DNA from: Photobacterium ganghwense
Lineage (GTDB): Bacteria > Pseudomonadota > Gammaproteobacteria > Enterobacterales > Vibrionaceae
DNA length: 57,625 nt
Direction of reading: 5' to 3'
Assembly (NCBI RefSeq): GCF_003025595.1
Contig: NZ_PYMI01000014.1
Coordinates: 1-57,625 of the forward strand
Shown: in pieces, positions 6,405 through 16,015 of the stretch
Layout: each line of letters opens with the position of its first letter
Position numbering within the stretch: the first letter of the stretch is position 1
Notes under the pieces: model-generated
What the model was told of the DNA's origin: nothing
Database searches by the model: none
The model's input: only the letters and a program-made list of their open reading frames with translations
Translations under genes and position numbers: made by a program

Positions 6405-8609
6405 ATGCCAATTCAGATCTTGCCAGCCCGATTGGCGAACCAGATTGCGGCCGGTGAGGTGGTAGAACGGCCCGCATCGGTGGTCAAAGAGCTGGTCGAA
6501 AACAGCCTCGATGCCGGTGCAACCCGGATAGACATCGATATCGATAAAGGGGGCAGCCGGACGATCCGCATTCGGGATAACGGCTGTGGTATTCCCAAGG
6601 ATGAGTTGTCGCTGGCGCTGAGCCGGCATGCGACCTCAAAAATTGCTACGCTGGATGATCTGGAAGCGATCCTCAGTCTTGGCTTTCGGGGAGAAGCACT
6701 GGCCAGTATCAGCTCGGTGTCCCGCCTGACCCTGACCTCGCGCACAGTGGCGCAGGAAGAAGCCTGGTCTGCCTATGCGGAAGGCCGGGATATGGAAGTC
6801 CAGCTCAAGCCTGCGGCACACCCGGTCGGCACCACCCTGGAAGTGCTGGATCTGTTTTTTAATACCCCTGCCCGCCGCAAATTCCTCCGCACTGAAAAAA
6901 CTGAATTCGGCCATATTGATGAGCTGCTCAAGCGGATTGCCCTCAGCCGGATGGACGTCAGTTTTAACCTGCGCCATAACGGCAAAATGATCCGTCAGTA
7001 CCGGGCGGCAACGACCCAGATTCAAAAAGAGCGCCGGTTGGCGGCGATTTGCGGTGGACCGTTTTTGGACCATGCGCTGGCGGTCGAGCTGGAGCATGGC
7101 GGCTTTAAACTGACTGGTTGGATCTGCACGCCGCAAGGTGCACGGTCGCAAAATGATATCCAGTACTGTTATGTCAACGGTCGGATGATGAAAGACAAGC
7201 TGATCAACCATGCCATTCGTCAGGCTTACGAAACCAGCCTAGCCCCGGATCAGTACGCGGCGTATGTCTTGTTTATCGAGGTCGACCCGCATCAGGTTGA
7301 TGTCAATGTCCATCCGGCCAAACACGAGGTCCGTTTCCATCAGGCGCGCCTGGTGCATGATTTTATTTGTCAGGGGCTGCAAAGCGCTCTGATTGAAGGG
7401 GCTGGCGAGGCAGCCAATTTTCAGGTGCCGGCGCCACGTGCCAGCGCTCAAGCCACACCGTCGCCCGCTTACCCGGCGTCGCAGAGTGCGTCGTATCAGG
7501 TTGAAGAACCCTCAGTATCACTGGCTGCGGCAGCGCGTACGCCGGATTACCCGAACAAAGCACCAACCAAAGACTGGATGCCATCATCAGGATCCGGCAC
7601 TGGGCGAGCCAGCGCGCCATCGTCAGAAGACAACGGCCGAGGGACCGGACCGAGAGAGCCGTCAGTACCGTCCCGGGAGCAGATGCGACCGGAAGCCTTT
7701 ACGCGTCCGTCAGGTAGCCCTGCCACGTCGCGTTCGCGAGGCGAAGACGGGCCGTCGCCGCAGGAAGTCGCTGCGTATCAACGTCTGCTGCAAACGGCAG
7801 AGTCAGCGGAAAGGCCGGCTAGCCACTATGACAGTGCGGCATCAGCCCGCCCTGCCTCTGAACGCTCGACCTCGGCTGATGTGCGACCGGTGATGTCGTC
7901 GCCTTCTGGCCGCGAGCCAAGCTCGTCCGTACGCCCGGCAGCCAGTCAGCCACCTTCGGCTGTGCCGGCGGCAGCGATGCCCGCCCGCGTAACGGCTTCG
8001 ACTGCGTTGTCGCAAAATGCCGTCGACGGCAGTAACGGGATCGGGCTGGGTAAAGCCCTGTGTATGGTCGCTGGCAAATACCTGCTGTTGAGCCGTGATG
8101 AAGGCGTCGCTTTGCTGTCTCTGGAGCGGGCGGCGCATTTGCGTTGCAAAGGCCAGTTGCGGATGGCGCAGTCAGAAGGTCTCAAGCCCCAGCCATTGCT
8201 GATCCCGCATGCCTTACCGGTTGAGCCAAGTATGTTAGACTGTGCAGAACAGCACGCGCTCTTGCTCAAACAGCTGGGCATTCAGCTGAAAGCGAAGGGA
8301 ACGCAACATATCGTGATTTTATCGGTCAGCCAACCGCTGCGGCAGCAAAACCTGCAGCAACTGATCCCGATGCTTTTGGGATACCTGGCGGCCGTGGCTG
8401 ACGATCCACAAGCCCAGGGCTGGGACAAACTGCTGGACTGGATGAGTCGCCAACTGGTACTGGCACCACAGGCCTTCAGCCTGTCGCAGGCCATTCAGCT
8501 GGTTACGGAACTGGAACAGCTGTGGGGCGCTGATCTTGAACACTATTACTCTGAACTGCTGCGCCCGGTTGATTTGGCCGCAGCAATAGAAGCATTTGAT
8601 TATGACTAA
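6405..8609 (+). CDS. mutL: DNA mismatch repair protein MutL
   Basis: Couples MutS mismatch recognition to MutH nicking and UvrD loading. The N-terminal GHKL ATPase shows E29 and N33, DNGCGI at 58-63 and GFRGEAL at 93-99. The C-terminal dimerisation domain runs from about 545 to 734. The linker between them (about 332-545) is long and low in complexity, rich in Ser, Pro, Ala and Arg, which makes the protein 734 residues against about 615 in E. coli. No endonuclease motif DQHA is seen, as expected in a MutH-type organism. It starts 2 nt after amiB and overlaps miaA by 8 nt. Confidence 0.96.
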   Translation: MPIQILPARLANQIAAGEVVERPASVVKELVENSLDAGATRIDIDIDKGGSRTIRIRDNGCGIPKDELSLALSRHATSKIATLDDLEAILSLGFRGEALASISSVSRLTLTSRTVAQEEAWSAYAEGRDMEVQLKPAAHPVGTTLEVLDLFFNTPARRKFLRTEKTEFGHIDELLKRIALSRMDVSFNLRHNGKMIRQYRAATTQIQKERRLAAICGGPFLDHALAVELEHGGFKLTGWICTPQGARSQNDIQYCYVNGRMMKDKLINHAIRQAYETSLAPDQYAAYVLFIEVDPHQVDVNVHPAKHEVRFHQARLVHDFICQGLQSALIEGAGEAANFQVPAPRASAQATPSPAYPASQSASYQVEEPSVSLAAAARTPDYPNKAPTKDWMPSSGSGTGRASAPSSEDNGRGTGPREPSVPSREQMRPEAFTRPSGSPATSRSRGEDGPSPQEVAAYQRLLQTAESAERPASHYDSAASARPASERSTSADVRPVMSSPSGREPSSSVRPAASQPPSAVPAAAMPARVTASTALSQNAVDGSNGIGLGKALCMVAGKYLLLSRDEGVALLSLERAAHLRCKGQLRMAQSEGLKPQPLLIPHALPVEPSMLDCAEQHALLLKQLGIQLKAKGTQHIVILSVSQPLRQQNLQQLIPMLLGYLAAVADDPQAQGWDKLLDWMSRQLVLAPQAFSLSQAIQLVTELEQLWGADLEHYYSELLRPVDLAAAIEAFDYD

Positions 8610-9537
8610 GCCACTTCCACAGGCGATATTTTTGATGGGCCCGACGGCTTCGGGCAAAACTGATCTGGCGATTCGCTTGCGCCAGCAGCTACCGGTCGAG
8701 TTGATAAGCGTTGACTCCGCCCTTATCTATAAAGGGATGGATATTGGTACAGCCAAGCCTGATGCCACAGAGTTGGCGCAGGCACCGCACCGGTTGATTG
8801 ATATTCGTGATCCAGCGCAAAGTTATTCAGCCGCGGACTTTCGTGCTGATGCACTGAAAGAAATGGCTGATATAGTGGCTGCGGGACGGATCCCCCTGCT
8901 GGTTGGCGGCACTATGTTGTATTACAAAGCTTTGCTGGAAGGGTTGTCCCCGTTGCCGGCGGCTGATCCGGCCATTCGTGCCGGTATCGAGTTGGAGGCA
9001 GCAGAAAAAGGCTGGCAGGCCTTGCACGATGAGCTAAAGCGGATTGATCCGGTCTCCGGAGCTCGCATTCACCCGAATGATCCGCAGCGGCTGTCACGGG
9101 CATTGGAAGTTTTTCGTATTTCGGGTAAAACTTTAACTGAGCTTACGAAAACTCAAGGTGAATCCCTGCCATACCGGGTTCACCAATTTGCAATTACTCC
9201 CATGGATAGGGCTATTCTACATCGGCGGATAGAACAGCGTTTTGACAAGATGATCGAAGCAGGTTTTGAACAGGAAGTTCGTGCTTTGTATGAACGGGGA
9301 GATCTGCATCCGGATCTGCCTTCAATACGCTGTGTGGGGTACCGCCAGATGTGGGAATATTTGGACGGGCAGTGCAGCCTGGATGAAGCGGTGTTCCGCG
9401 GCATCTGCGCCACCCGTCAATTGGCGAAACGTCAGATCACCTGGCTGAGAAGCTGGAATGAGTTGACGTGGTTGGACAGTGGGGACGTGGACAAAGCGTT
9501 ACAAACCGTCACAAACTCAGTTAGATGTGCGGGTTGA
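8602..9537 (+). CDS. miaA: tRNA dimethylallyltransferase
   Basis: Adds the dimethylallyl group to A37 of tRNAs reading UNN codons, the first step of ms2i6A. P-loop GPTASGKT lies at 13-20, with SVDSALIYKGMDIGTAKP next to it. The ATG at 8602 was chosen over an in-frame TTG at 8596: it gives 311 residues and an N terminus like known MiaA proteins, and overlaps the end of mutL by 8 nt, suggesting translational coupling. Confidence 0.96.
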   Translation: MTKPLPQAIFLMGPTASGKTDLAIRLRQQLPVELISVDSALIYKGMDIGTAKPDATELAQAPHRLIDIRDPAQSYSAADFRADALKEMADIVAAGRIPLLVGGTMLYYKALLEGLSPLPAADPAIRAGIELEAAEKGWQALHDELKRIDPVSGARIHPNDPQRLSRALEVFRISGKTLTELTKTQGESLPYRVHQFAITPMDRAILHRRIEQRFDKMIEAGFEQEVRALYERGDLHPDLPSIRCVGYRQMWEYLDGQCSLDEAVFRGICATRQLAKRQITWLRSWNELTWLDSGDVDKALQTVTNSVRCAG

Positions 9538-9550
9538 TTAACGTGTATAC
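9521..9550 (+). promoter_or_regulatory. Candidate internal hfq promoter
   Basis: TTAGAT (9521-9526), an 18-nt spacer and TATACT (9545-9550) lie across the end of miaA. The leader that follows is A-rich (acaactacaaacaaataagg). In E. coli, hfq has its own promoters in this position and Hfq represses its own mRNA by binding the leader; the A-R-N-like triplets here would suit that. Confidence 0.45.
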
Positions 9551-9623
9551 TCACTACTGTTTTGCGTATTTTTAATTTTGTTCGTTGCTAACTACAACTA
9601 CAAACAAATAAGGAAAAGAAATA

Positions 9624-9890
9624 ATGGCTAAGGGGCAATCTCTGCAAGACCCGTTTTTGAACGCTTTGCGTCGTGAAAGAATCCCTGTATCAATCTACCT
9701 GGTCAACGGCATCAAGCTGCAGGGTCAGATTGAGTCTTTTGATCAGTTTGTGATCCTTCTGAAAAACACGGTAAACCAGATGGTATACAAGCACGCGATT
9801 TCGACTGTTGTGCCGGCGCGTCCAGTAAACCATCACCACGCCGGTGATCGTCAGCCATCTGATCGTGCCCAGGAAAAAACTGAAGAATAA
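9624..9890 (+). CDS. hfq: RNA chaperone Hfq
   Basis: Hexameric Sm-like protein that pairs small RNAs with target mRNAs. The 88 residues show Sm1 and Sm2 motifs, including QDPFLNALRRERIPVSIYLV, the FDQF loop and YKHAIS. The proximal-face residues Q8, F42 and the KH pair at 56-57 and rim arginines (RRER) are present. A short His-containing disordered tail follows. AAGGAAAAG lies before the ATG. Its place between miaA and hflX is conserved. Confidence 0.98.
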   Translation: MAKGQSLQDPFLNALRRERIPVSIYLVNGIKLQGQIESFDQFVILLKNTVNQMVYKHAISTVVPARPVNHHHAGDRQPSDRAQEKTEE

Positions 9891-9916
9891 TCATTCTTCA
9901 TTAAGGAGTTGATTGC

Positions 9917-11206
9917 TTGTTTGACCGTTATGAATCCGGTGAGCAGGCAATTCTTGTTCATATCAACTTCACGCAAGAAGGGGAGTGGGAAGACTTAAGC
10001 GAATTTGAAATGCTGGTCTCCTCCGCGGGAGTCAATGCGCTACGTGTGGTAACAGGTAGTCGTAAAACTCCCCACCCTAAATATTACGTGGGAGAAGGTA
10101 AAGCGCAGGAAATTGCCGAAGCAGTTCGGGCCGAAGGGGCCGAAATTGTTCTATTCAACCACTCTCTTTCTCCAGCGCAAGAGCGAAATCTGGAGCAGAT
10201 CTGCAAGTGCAGGGTGCTGGACCGAACCGGTCTTATCCTTGACATCTTTGCTCAGCGTGCACGCACCCACGAGGGTAAACTGCAGGTAGAGCTCGCCCAG
10301 CTACGCCATATCTCCACTCGATTAATCCGGGGTTGGACCCACCTTGAACGACAGAAAGGCGGGATTGGCTTACGTGGTCCGGGTGAAACGCAGCTGGAAA
10401 CTGACCGCCGCTTACTCCGTGAGCGGATTAAGACGATTTTGCGTCGTTTGGACAAAGTGGCCAAGCAGCGTGATCAGGGGCGCCGGGCCCGTAACCGGGC
10501 AGAGATACCGACGATCTCGCTGGTCGGTTATACCAACGCCGGTAAATCCACCCTGTTTAACCGGGTGACGGATGCTGGGGTGTATGCCGCTGACCAATTG
10601 TTTGCCACGCTGGATCCGACGCTGCGAAAAATTGACGTGGCGGATGTCGGAACCACGATTCTGGCCGATACCGTGGGATTTATCCGGCACCTGCCGCACG
10701 ATCTGGTCGCAGCGTTTAAAGCAACATTGAAAGAAACCCAGGATGCAACCCTGTTGCTGCACGTGGTGGATGCCAGTGACGATCGCTTCCGTGAGAACAT
10801 CGAAGCGGTAGACACCGTGCTGGAAGAGATCGAAGCCAATGAAGTGCCTTCTCTGGTTGTGATGAATAAAATCGACAACCTGGAAGGTGCGGAGCCGCGC
10901 ATTGAACGAGACGATGACGGCGTACCACGTCGGGTATGGGTTTCGGCAATCGACGGTCAGGGTATCGATCTGTTGTTTGAAGCCCTGACGGAACGTCTGT
11001 CAGGCACCATGGTGAAGCATACATTACGGGTTCCGCCTCAGTACATCGGCAGGATCCGCAGTAAGTTTTACCAAATGGGCTGCATTATCAGTGAAGAATA
11101 CGACACTGACGGCAGTCTCAAAATCGATATTCGCCTGCCGTTAGCAGAGTGGTCTCGGTTGCAAAAAAGGGAAAGTACTTCGTTAGATGACTTTATCGTT
11201 GCTTAA
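9917..11206 (+). CDS. hflX: Ribosome-associated GTPase HflX
   Basis: GTP-binding protein that splits stalled or heat-stressed 70S ribosomes. The N-terminal HflX domain contains the glycine-rich GGIGLRGPGETQLETDRR segment, followed by a coiled helical stretch. The G domain begins with GYTNAGKST at 204-212, with DTVGFI and NKID further on. The start is TTG at 9917; AAGGAG at 9903-9908 is well spaced for it and no better ATG is near. 429 residues. Confidence 0.95.
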   Translation: MFDRYESGEQAILVHINFTQEGEWEDLSEFEMLVSSAGVNALRVVTGSRKTPHPKYYVGEGKAQEIAEAVRAEGAEIVLFNHSLSPAQERNLEQICKCRVLDRTGLILDIFAQRARTHEGKLQVELAQLRHISTRLIRGWTHLERQKGGIGLRGPGETQLETDRRLLRERIKTILRRLDKVAKQRDQGRRARNRAEIPTISLVGYTNAGKSTLFNRVTDAGVYAADQLFATLDPTLRKIDVADVGTTILADTVGFIRHLPHDLVAAFKATLKETQDATLLLHVVDASDDRFRENIEAVDTVLEEIEANEVPSLVVMNKIDNLEGAEPRIERDDDGVPRRVWVSAIDGQGIDLLFEALTERLSGTMVKHTLRVPPQYIGRIRSKFYQMGCIISEEYDTDGSLKIDIRLPLAEWSRLQKRESTSLDDFIVA

Positions 11207-11263
11207 TGGACTGCTAGAGTAATAAAAAAAACTGTCGTCATATCATATTGATGGAGTTCTATA

Positions 11264-12421
11264 ATGGCGTGGAATGAGCCTGGAAACAACGGCGGCCGCG
11301 ATAAGGACCCTTGGGGGAACAATAATCGCGGTGGTCGTGATCAAGGTCCGCCGGATCTCGATGAAGTTTTCTCGAAACTGAGTCGAAAATTTGGTGGCTT
11401 TTTGGGGAATAAAAAAGGGCCTTCAACGGGTGGTAGCGTTGCCGGTTTGGGGGCGATTGCGGTATTAGCTACAGCGGTGTGGGGCTTCTCCGGCTTCTAC
11501 ACCATTGGTGAAGCTGAGCGCGGTGTGGTACTGCGTTTTGGTAAATTCTATGAGATGGTCGATCCGGGCCTGAACTGGAAACCAACGTTTATCGACGAAG
11601 TGACACCAGTTAACGTTCAGGCTATTCGCTCGTTGCGTAGCTCAGGTCTGATGCTGACGAAAGACGAGAACGTCCTGAAAGTTGAGATGGATGTTCAGTA
11701 CCGTGTGGCAGAACCGCAGAAATACCTGTTCAGTGTATCTAATGCGGATGACAGCCTGCGTCAGGCCACAGACTCTGCACTGCGTGCAGTGATCGGTGAC
11801 TCGACCATGGACGAAGCGCTGACGACTGGTCGTCAGGTGATCCGTTCCAACACGCAGGAAGCGATCGATAGCATCATCCAGAAATACGACATGGGTCTGC
11901 TGGTCGTGGATGTGAACTTCCAGTCTGCTCGTCCGCCAGAAGCGGTCAAAGATGCGTTTGATGACGCGATTGCGGCTCGCGAGGATGAGGAACGTTTCGT
12001 ACGTGAAGCGGAAGCTTACAGCAATGATATCTTGCCGAAAGCGACCGGTCGTGCGGAGCGTATCAAGAAAGAAGCGGAAGGTTACTCTGAGCGTGTAATC
12101 AACGGTGCGCTGGGTGAAGTGGCACAGTTCGAGAAACTTCTGCCTCAGTACATGGCGGCGAAAGAAGTTACCCGCAACCGTCTGTACCTTGAAACCATGG
12201 AACGCGTGTACGCGAACACCAGTAAGGTCATGGTTGATTCTAAGTCGAGCGGCAATTTGTTGTACCTGCCACTGGATAAGCTGGTCAACCCGACTCAGCA
12301 GAAGACTCAGCCAGCCAGCAGCAGCTCATCAGTGAATTACGACATTGAGCTGGAGAAAGTTGAAACCGCTCCGGTCTCTGCTGCGCCGCGTGGCGAGACA
12401 GGCCGTCAAGGGAGATATTAA
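11264..12421 (+). CDS. hflK: FtsH modulator subunit HflK
   Basis: Membrane-anchored SPFH/prohibitin protein that with HflC forms a cage around the FtsH protease and modulates its proteolysis. The Gly/Asn/Asp-rich N-terminal tail (MAWNEPGNNGGRDKDPWG) is typical. One membrane segment lies at about 64-88, then the band-7 domain and a long helix rich in Glu, Arg and Ala. 385 residues. It ends 2 nt before hflC. Confidence 0.96.
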   Translation: MAWNEPGNNGGRDKDPWGNNNRGGRDQGPPDLDEVFSKLSRKFGGFLGNKKGPSTGGSVAGLGAIAVLATAVWGFSGFYTIGEAERGVVLRFGKFYEMVDPGLNWKPTFIDEVTPVNVQAIRSLRSSGLMLTKDENVLKVEMDVQYRVAEPQKYLFSVSNADDSLRQATDSALRAVIGDSTMDEALTTGRQVIRSNTQEAIDSIIQKYDMGLLVVDVNFQSARPPEAVKDAFDDAIAAREDEERFVREAEAYSNDILPKATGRAERIKKEAEGYSERVINGALGEVAQFEKLLPQYMAAKEVTRNRLYLETMERVYANTSKVMVDSKSSGNLLYLPLDKLVNPTQQKTQPASSSSSVNYDIELEKVETAPVSAAPRGETGRQGRY

Positions 12422-12423
12422 TT

Positions 12424-13419
12424 ATGCGTAAGTTAATGATCCCGGTTATCGTGATTTTCATCGCGACGTTGCTGATGTCAATGTTCGTGGTGCAGGAAGG
12501 CGAGCGCGGTATTGTGCTGCGTTTCGGTCGTATCCTGAAAGATGCTGATACCGATGTCGCTCGTATTTACGAGCCGGGCCTGCATTTTAAAGTGCCGGTT
12601 TTTGACCGCGTACGTACGCTGGATGCCCGCATTCAGACGATGGACGATCAGGCTGACCGTTTCGTAACGTCAGAGAAAAAAGACGTGATCATCGATACCT
12701 ATGTTAAATGGCGTATTGAAGATTTCGGTCAGTACTACCTGGCGACCGGTGGTGGTGATGCCTCTACGGCACAAGCTCTGCTGAAGCGTAAAGTGGTCGA
12801 CAGCCTGCGTGCTGAAATCGGTTCACGTGAAATTAAGCAGATCGTGTCAGGTCCTGAGCGTAGCCAGAAAGCCGATAACGCGAACCTGGTGTCTGACGAA
12901 ACGGCTCCTGCTACTGAGATTGTGGCGGAAGTGGCACCTCGTAAGACAGTGGAAGGCCAGCGTGATCAGGTCATGGCGAACGTACTGGCGGACATTCAGA
13001 TCAGTGCCAAGAAAGACCTCGGTGTGGATGTGGTTGACTTCCGAATGAAGAAAATCAACCTGCCGGACGAGATCAGTGAGTCTATCTACCGTCGTATGCG
13101 TGCCGAGCGTGAGTCGGTTGCTCGTAAGCACCGTTCTCAAGGCCGTGAGAAGGCTGAAGTCATTCGCGCCCAGTCTGAGCTGGAAGTAGCGAAAATTCTG
13201 TCTGAGGCTGACCGTGAAGCGCGTGTCGTAAGGGGTAACGCTGACGCACAAACCGCAGAAATTTATGCTCAGGCATTCAACAAGAATCCTGAATTCTATA
13301 ACTTCCTGCGTTCTCTGAAAGCGTACGAAAACAGCTTTAACTCGAAGAACGACATTCTGGTTGTGGATCCTAACAGTGATTTCTTCCAGTACATGAACGA
13401 ATCGAAAGCCGCCAACTAA
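12424..13419 (+). CDS. hflC: FtsH modulator subunit HflC
   Basis: Partner of HflK. One N-terminal membrane anchor (about 4-23) is followed by a periplasmic SPFH domain and a long charged helix (AEVIRAQSELEVAKILSEAD). 331 residues, usual for the family. It is closed by a strong terminator at 13442-13467. Confidence 0.96.
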   Translation: MRKLMIPVIVIFIATLLMSMFVVQEGERGIVLRFGRILKDADTDVARIYEPGLHFKVPVFDRVRTLDARIQTMDDQADRFVTSEKKDVIIDTYVKWRIEDFGQYYLATGGGDASTAQALLKRKVVDSLRAEIGSREIKQIVSGPERSQKADNANLVSDETAPATEIVAEVAPRKTVEGQRDQVMANVLADIQISAKKDLGVDVVDFRMKKINLPDEISESIYRRMRAERESVARKHRSQGREKAEVIRAQSELEVAKILSEADREARVVRGNADAQTAEIYAQAFNKNPEFYNFLRSLKAYENSFNSKNDILVVDPNSDFFQYMNESKAAN

Positions 13420-13441
13420 GCGCGGAATCCCGGTTGAAAAG

Positions 13442-13467
13442 GCAAGACTTCGGTCTTGCTTTTTTTT
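13442..13467 (+). terminator. Rho-independent terminator after hflC
   Basis: Stem GCAAGAC/GTCTTGC closed by a TTCG tetraloop and followed by eight T residues. It ends the long amiB-to-hflC series. Confidence 0.93.
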
Positions 13468-13516
13468 GCTTTTTATTCAGGCGTATAATTTTCCGGTTTA
13501 GCTTAGGAGAGAACGA

Positions 13517-13711
13517 ATGAGTAATGCAATATGGCTGGCCCTGGGCCTGGTGTTGGTCTTTGAGGGGCTGGGGCCGTTGCTGGCTCCTCGGGGGTGGCGG
13601 GAGATGGTGAGCCAGCTCAGTCAGCAGGATGACAATACCCTGCGCCGTATTGGCGGGTGCCTGGTGGTTGCCGGGAGTGTGGTCGCTTACATTATGTACA
13701 CTAGACTGTAA
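13517..13711 (+). CDS. yjeT: Small two-helix membrane protein, DUF2065 family (YjeT-like)
   Basis: 64 residues with two hydrophobic helices (about 4-20 and 46-62) separated by a short basic segment containing APRGWREM. It matches the DUF2065 family that follows hflC in many gammaproteobacteria; its function is unknown. The hflC terminator lies just upstream, but a TATAAT at 13484-13489 may give it its own promoter, although no good -35 is visible. TAGGAGAG precedes the ATG. Confidence 0.85.
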   Translation: MSNAIWLALGLVLVFEGLGPLLAPRGWREMVSQLSQQDDNTLRRIGGCLVVAGSVVAYIMYTRL

Positions 13712-13828
13712 TAGGCACTGACGAAGCCTGAGCAGGACTGGCGTGCGCGCGTACATGGTCAAAAAATGACTGCAAGGCGTCGAGTAAGGTGCTAGAATCC
13801 CTTTTTAACTACTGATAGACGAAGAAAG

Positions 13829-15127
13829 ATGGCAAACAATGTAGTCGTTCTTGGCACCCAGTGGGGTGACGAAGGTAAGGGAAAGATCGTTGATCTTTTG
13901 ACCGAAGATGCGAAGTATGTAGTGCGCTACCAAGGTGGCCACAACGCGGGTCATACACTGGTCATTGACGGTGAGAAAACGGTTCTTCACCTGATCCCAT
14001 CAGGTATTCTACGCAACAACGTGAAATGCATCATCGGTAACGGTGTTGTCCTTTCCCCAGACGCTCTGATGAAAGAAATGGGCCAGCTGGAAGAGCGTGG
14101 TATTCCTGTTCGTGAACGTCTGTTCCTTTCTGAAGCTTGTCCGCTAATTCTGCCATACCACATTGCTCTTGATCAGGCGCGTGAACTGGCGCGTGGTAAG
14201 AAAGCGATCGGTACAACAGGCCGCGGTATTGGTCCTGCGTACGAAGATAAAGTGGCTCGCCGCGGTCTTCGTGTAGGCGACCTGTTCGACAAAGAAGCCT
14301 TTGCTGAGAAACTGAAAGAAGTTATGGCTTACCATAACTTCCAGCTTGAGCATTACTACAATGCTGAGCCTGTTAGCTACGATGACGTGCTGGCAGCGAT
14401 CATGGCACAGGCTGATATCCTGACGTCTATGGTGATTGACGTGACTCAGGAGCTGGACGACGCGCGTAAGCGTGGTGACAAGATCATGTTCGAAGGTGCA
14501 CAAGGCACACTGCTGGACATCGACCACGGTACTTACCCATACGTAACGTCTTCTAACACGACTGCTGGTGGTGTGGCTGCTGGTTCTGGTTTTGGTCCTC
14601 GTCACCTGGGTTACATCCTGGGTATCGCGAAGGCTTACTGTACTCGCGTAGGTGCTGGCCCATTCCCGACTGAGCTGTTTGACGATGTTGGCGAACACCT
14701 GGGTGTGAAAGGTAACGAATTTGGTGCAACAACTGGCCGTAAGCGCCGTTGTGGCTGGTTCGATGCTGTTGCAATGCGTCGTGCAGTACAAATCAACTCA
14801 ATCTCTGGTTTCTGTCTGACCAAGCTGGACGTGATGGACGGCCTGGAAGAAATCAAGATCTGTACGGGTTACCAACTGGCTGATGGTACGGTTCTGGAAG
14901 TATCTCCAATGGCGGCAGATGCATACGAGAACGTCACACCAATCTACGAAACGATGCCTGGCTGGACTGAGAGCACTTTCGGTGTGAAAACTCTGGACGA
15001 ACTGCCACAGACGGCGCTGAACTACATCGCGCGTCTGGAAGAGCTGACTGGTGTACCGGTTGATATCATCTCTACCGGCCCGGATCGTAACGAGACGATC
15101 ATCAAAGTTCACCCATACGGTGAATAA
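13829..15127 (+). CDS. purA: Adenylosuccinate synthetase
   Basis: GTP-dependent first committed step from IMP to AMP. The 432 residues begin with the catalytic loop QWGDEGKGKIVD (11-22) and contain GHNAGHT, the IMP-binding GTTGRGIGPAYEDK and the C-terminal GTP-binding STGPDRNETI. Codon use is strongly biased, as in highly expressed genes. A possible -10 TAGAAT lies at 13793-13798. Confidence 0.97.
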   Translation: MANNVVVLGTQWGDEGKGKIVDLLTEDAKYVVRYQGGHNAGHTLVIDGEKTVLHLIPSGILRNNVKCIIGNGVVLSPDALMKEMGQLEERGIPVRERLFLSEACPLILPYHIALDQARELARGKKAIGTTGRGIGPAYEDKVARRGLRVGDLFDKEAFAEKLKEVMAYHNFQLEHYYNAEPVSYDDVLAAIMAQADILTSMVIDVTQELDDARKRGDKIMFEGAQGTLLDIDHGTYPYVTSSNTTAGGVAAGSGFGPRHLGYILGIAKAYCTRVGAGPFPTELFDDVGEHLGVKGNEFGATTGRKRRCGWFDAVAMRRAVQINSISGFCLTKLDVMDGLEEIKICTGYQLADGTVLEVSPMAADAYENVTPIYETMPGWTESTFGVKTLDELPQTALNYIARLEELTGVPVDIISTGPDRNETIIKVHPYGE

Positions 15128-15150
15128 TCGTCAGGTTTGATGCCTTGTCA

Positions 15151-15176
15151 AAGCCAGCCTTCGGGCTGGCTTTTTT
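15151..15176 (+). terminator. Rho-independent terminator after purA
   Basis: AAGCCAGCC/GGCTGGCTT stem with a TTCG loop and six T residues. Confidence 0.93.
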
Positions 15177-15293
15177 GTGTCTGTGATTTGGGTTCCGAAA
15201 TCCTGCCGCGTTACCGTCAGTCCCTGCGGATTTTCCCTAAAGTCTGCGCCCGCTCCGCCGATACACAAGTTACGTTCGGATAGAGAGCCCTTC

Positions 15294-15920
15294 ATGACGT
15301 TGCGATCCCTGTTACTTATCACATTGCTGGCTGCCACACCTGCCCACGCATTGGAAGAGGTGGGGGATGCTGTACCTGTGTACACCGACAACGAGCTGAG
15401 TAGGCTGTTTGCTGAAAATCGCCATCTGCAGCAGGTGAAAGCGGATGACTGTCAGCTGGTGCAGGACATTGAAGCCCGGGCTATCCGGGTTGAATCGCCG
15501 TCTTTCCAGTTCCTTTACGGCGACATGCTGGCCTGGGGGGTGTGTGTCCCGCGGAATGTGACGCTGGGAGTGCACTACATGCAGGCGGCGGCACAGCAAG
15601 GCTCTCCGGCAGCGCTGGAGCAGTTAGGGCGCTATTACGCGGAAGGCAAGCTGGTGCAGCAGGATCAGGAGCGGGCGATTCCGTATCTGCGCGAAGCGGC
15701 GGCGATGGGGCATGTGAATGCCCGTATTTTGCTGGCGGAGCTGCTGCTGTCTGATTACGGCAGTCCGCTCGATTTTGAGGATGCCTATCGTTGGCTGTAT
15801 AACACCGCGACGGGCAGTCAGCAGATCCACTCGCGAATCACGAAGCTGAGGCGCAATCTTGAGCAGCGCATGCCGGCAAATGTGATTGCCCGCGCCAAAC
15901 GGCGGGAGACCTTCTGGTAA
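15294..15920 (+). CDS. motX: Sodium-driven flagellar motor protein MotX
   Basis: Periplasmic T-ring protein needed with MotY to anchor the PomA/PomB sodium stator in polar flagella of vibrios. The 208 residues begin with a signal peptide (MTLRSLLLITLLAATPAHA) and continue with GDAVPVYTDNEL, the very typical VKADDCQLVQDIEARA and FLYGDMLAWGVCV, and then Sel1-like repeats (AALEQLGRYYAEGKLVQQD, LREAAAMGHVNARILLAELL). Two or more cysteines could form the family disulfide. An in-frame 39-codon extension upstream runs back to the purA terminator and is rejected. purA-motX adjacency is a Vibrionaceae trait. Confidence 0.93.
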   Translation: MTLRSLLLITLLAATPAHALEEVGDAVPVYTDNELSRLFAENRHLQQVKADDCQLVQDIEARAIRVESPSFQFLYGDMLAWGVCVPRNVTLGVHYMQAAAQQGSPAALEQLGRYYAEGKLVQQDQERAIPYLREAAAMGHVNARILLAELLLSDYGSPLDFEDAYRWLYNTATGSQQIHSRITKLRRNLEQRMPANVIARAKRRETFW

Positions 15921-16015
15921 TACCGGTGGGGAGTCCGACCGTGTGATGGCGATGGCCGAGCATGCCATCCGCGACATGCTGAAAAGACGATGAAAAAGAC
16001 GCTCTGCGACCAAAA

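Noticed and set aside
6636..7211. Long minus-strand frames inside mutL and neighbouring genes
   Set aside because: They are antisense shadows of strongly conserved genes and have no recognisable motif.
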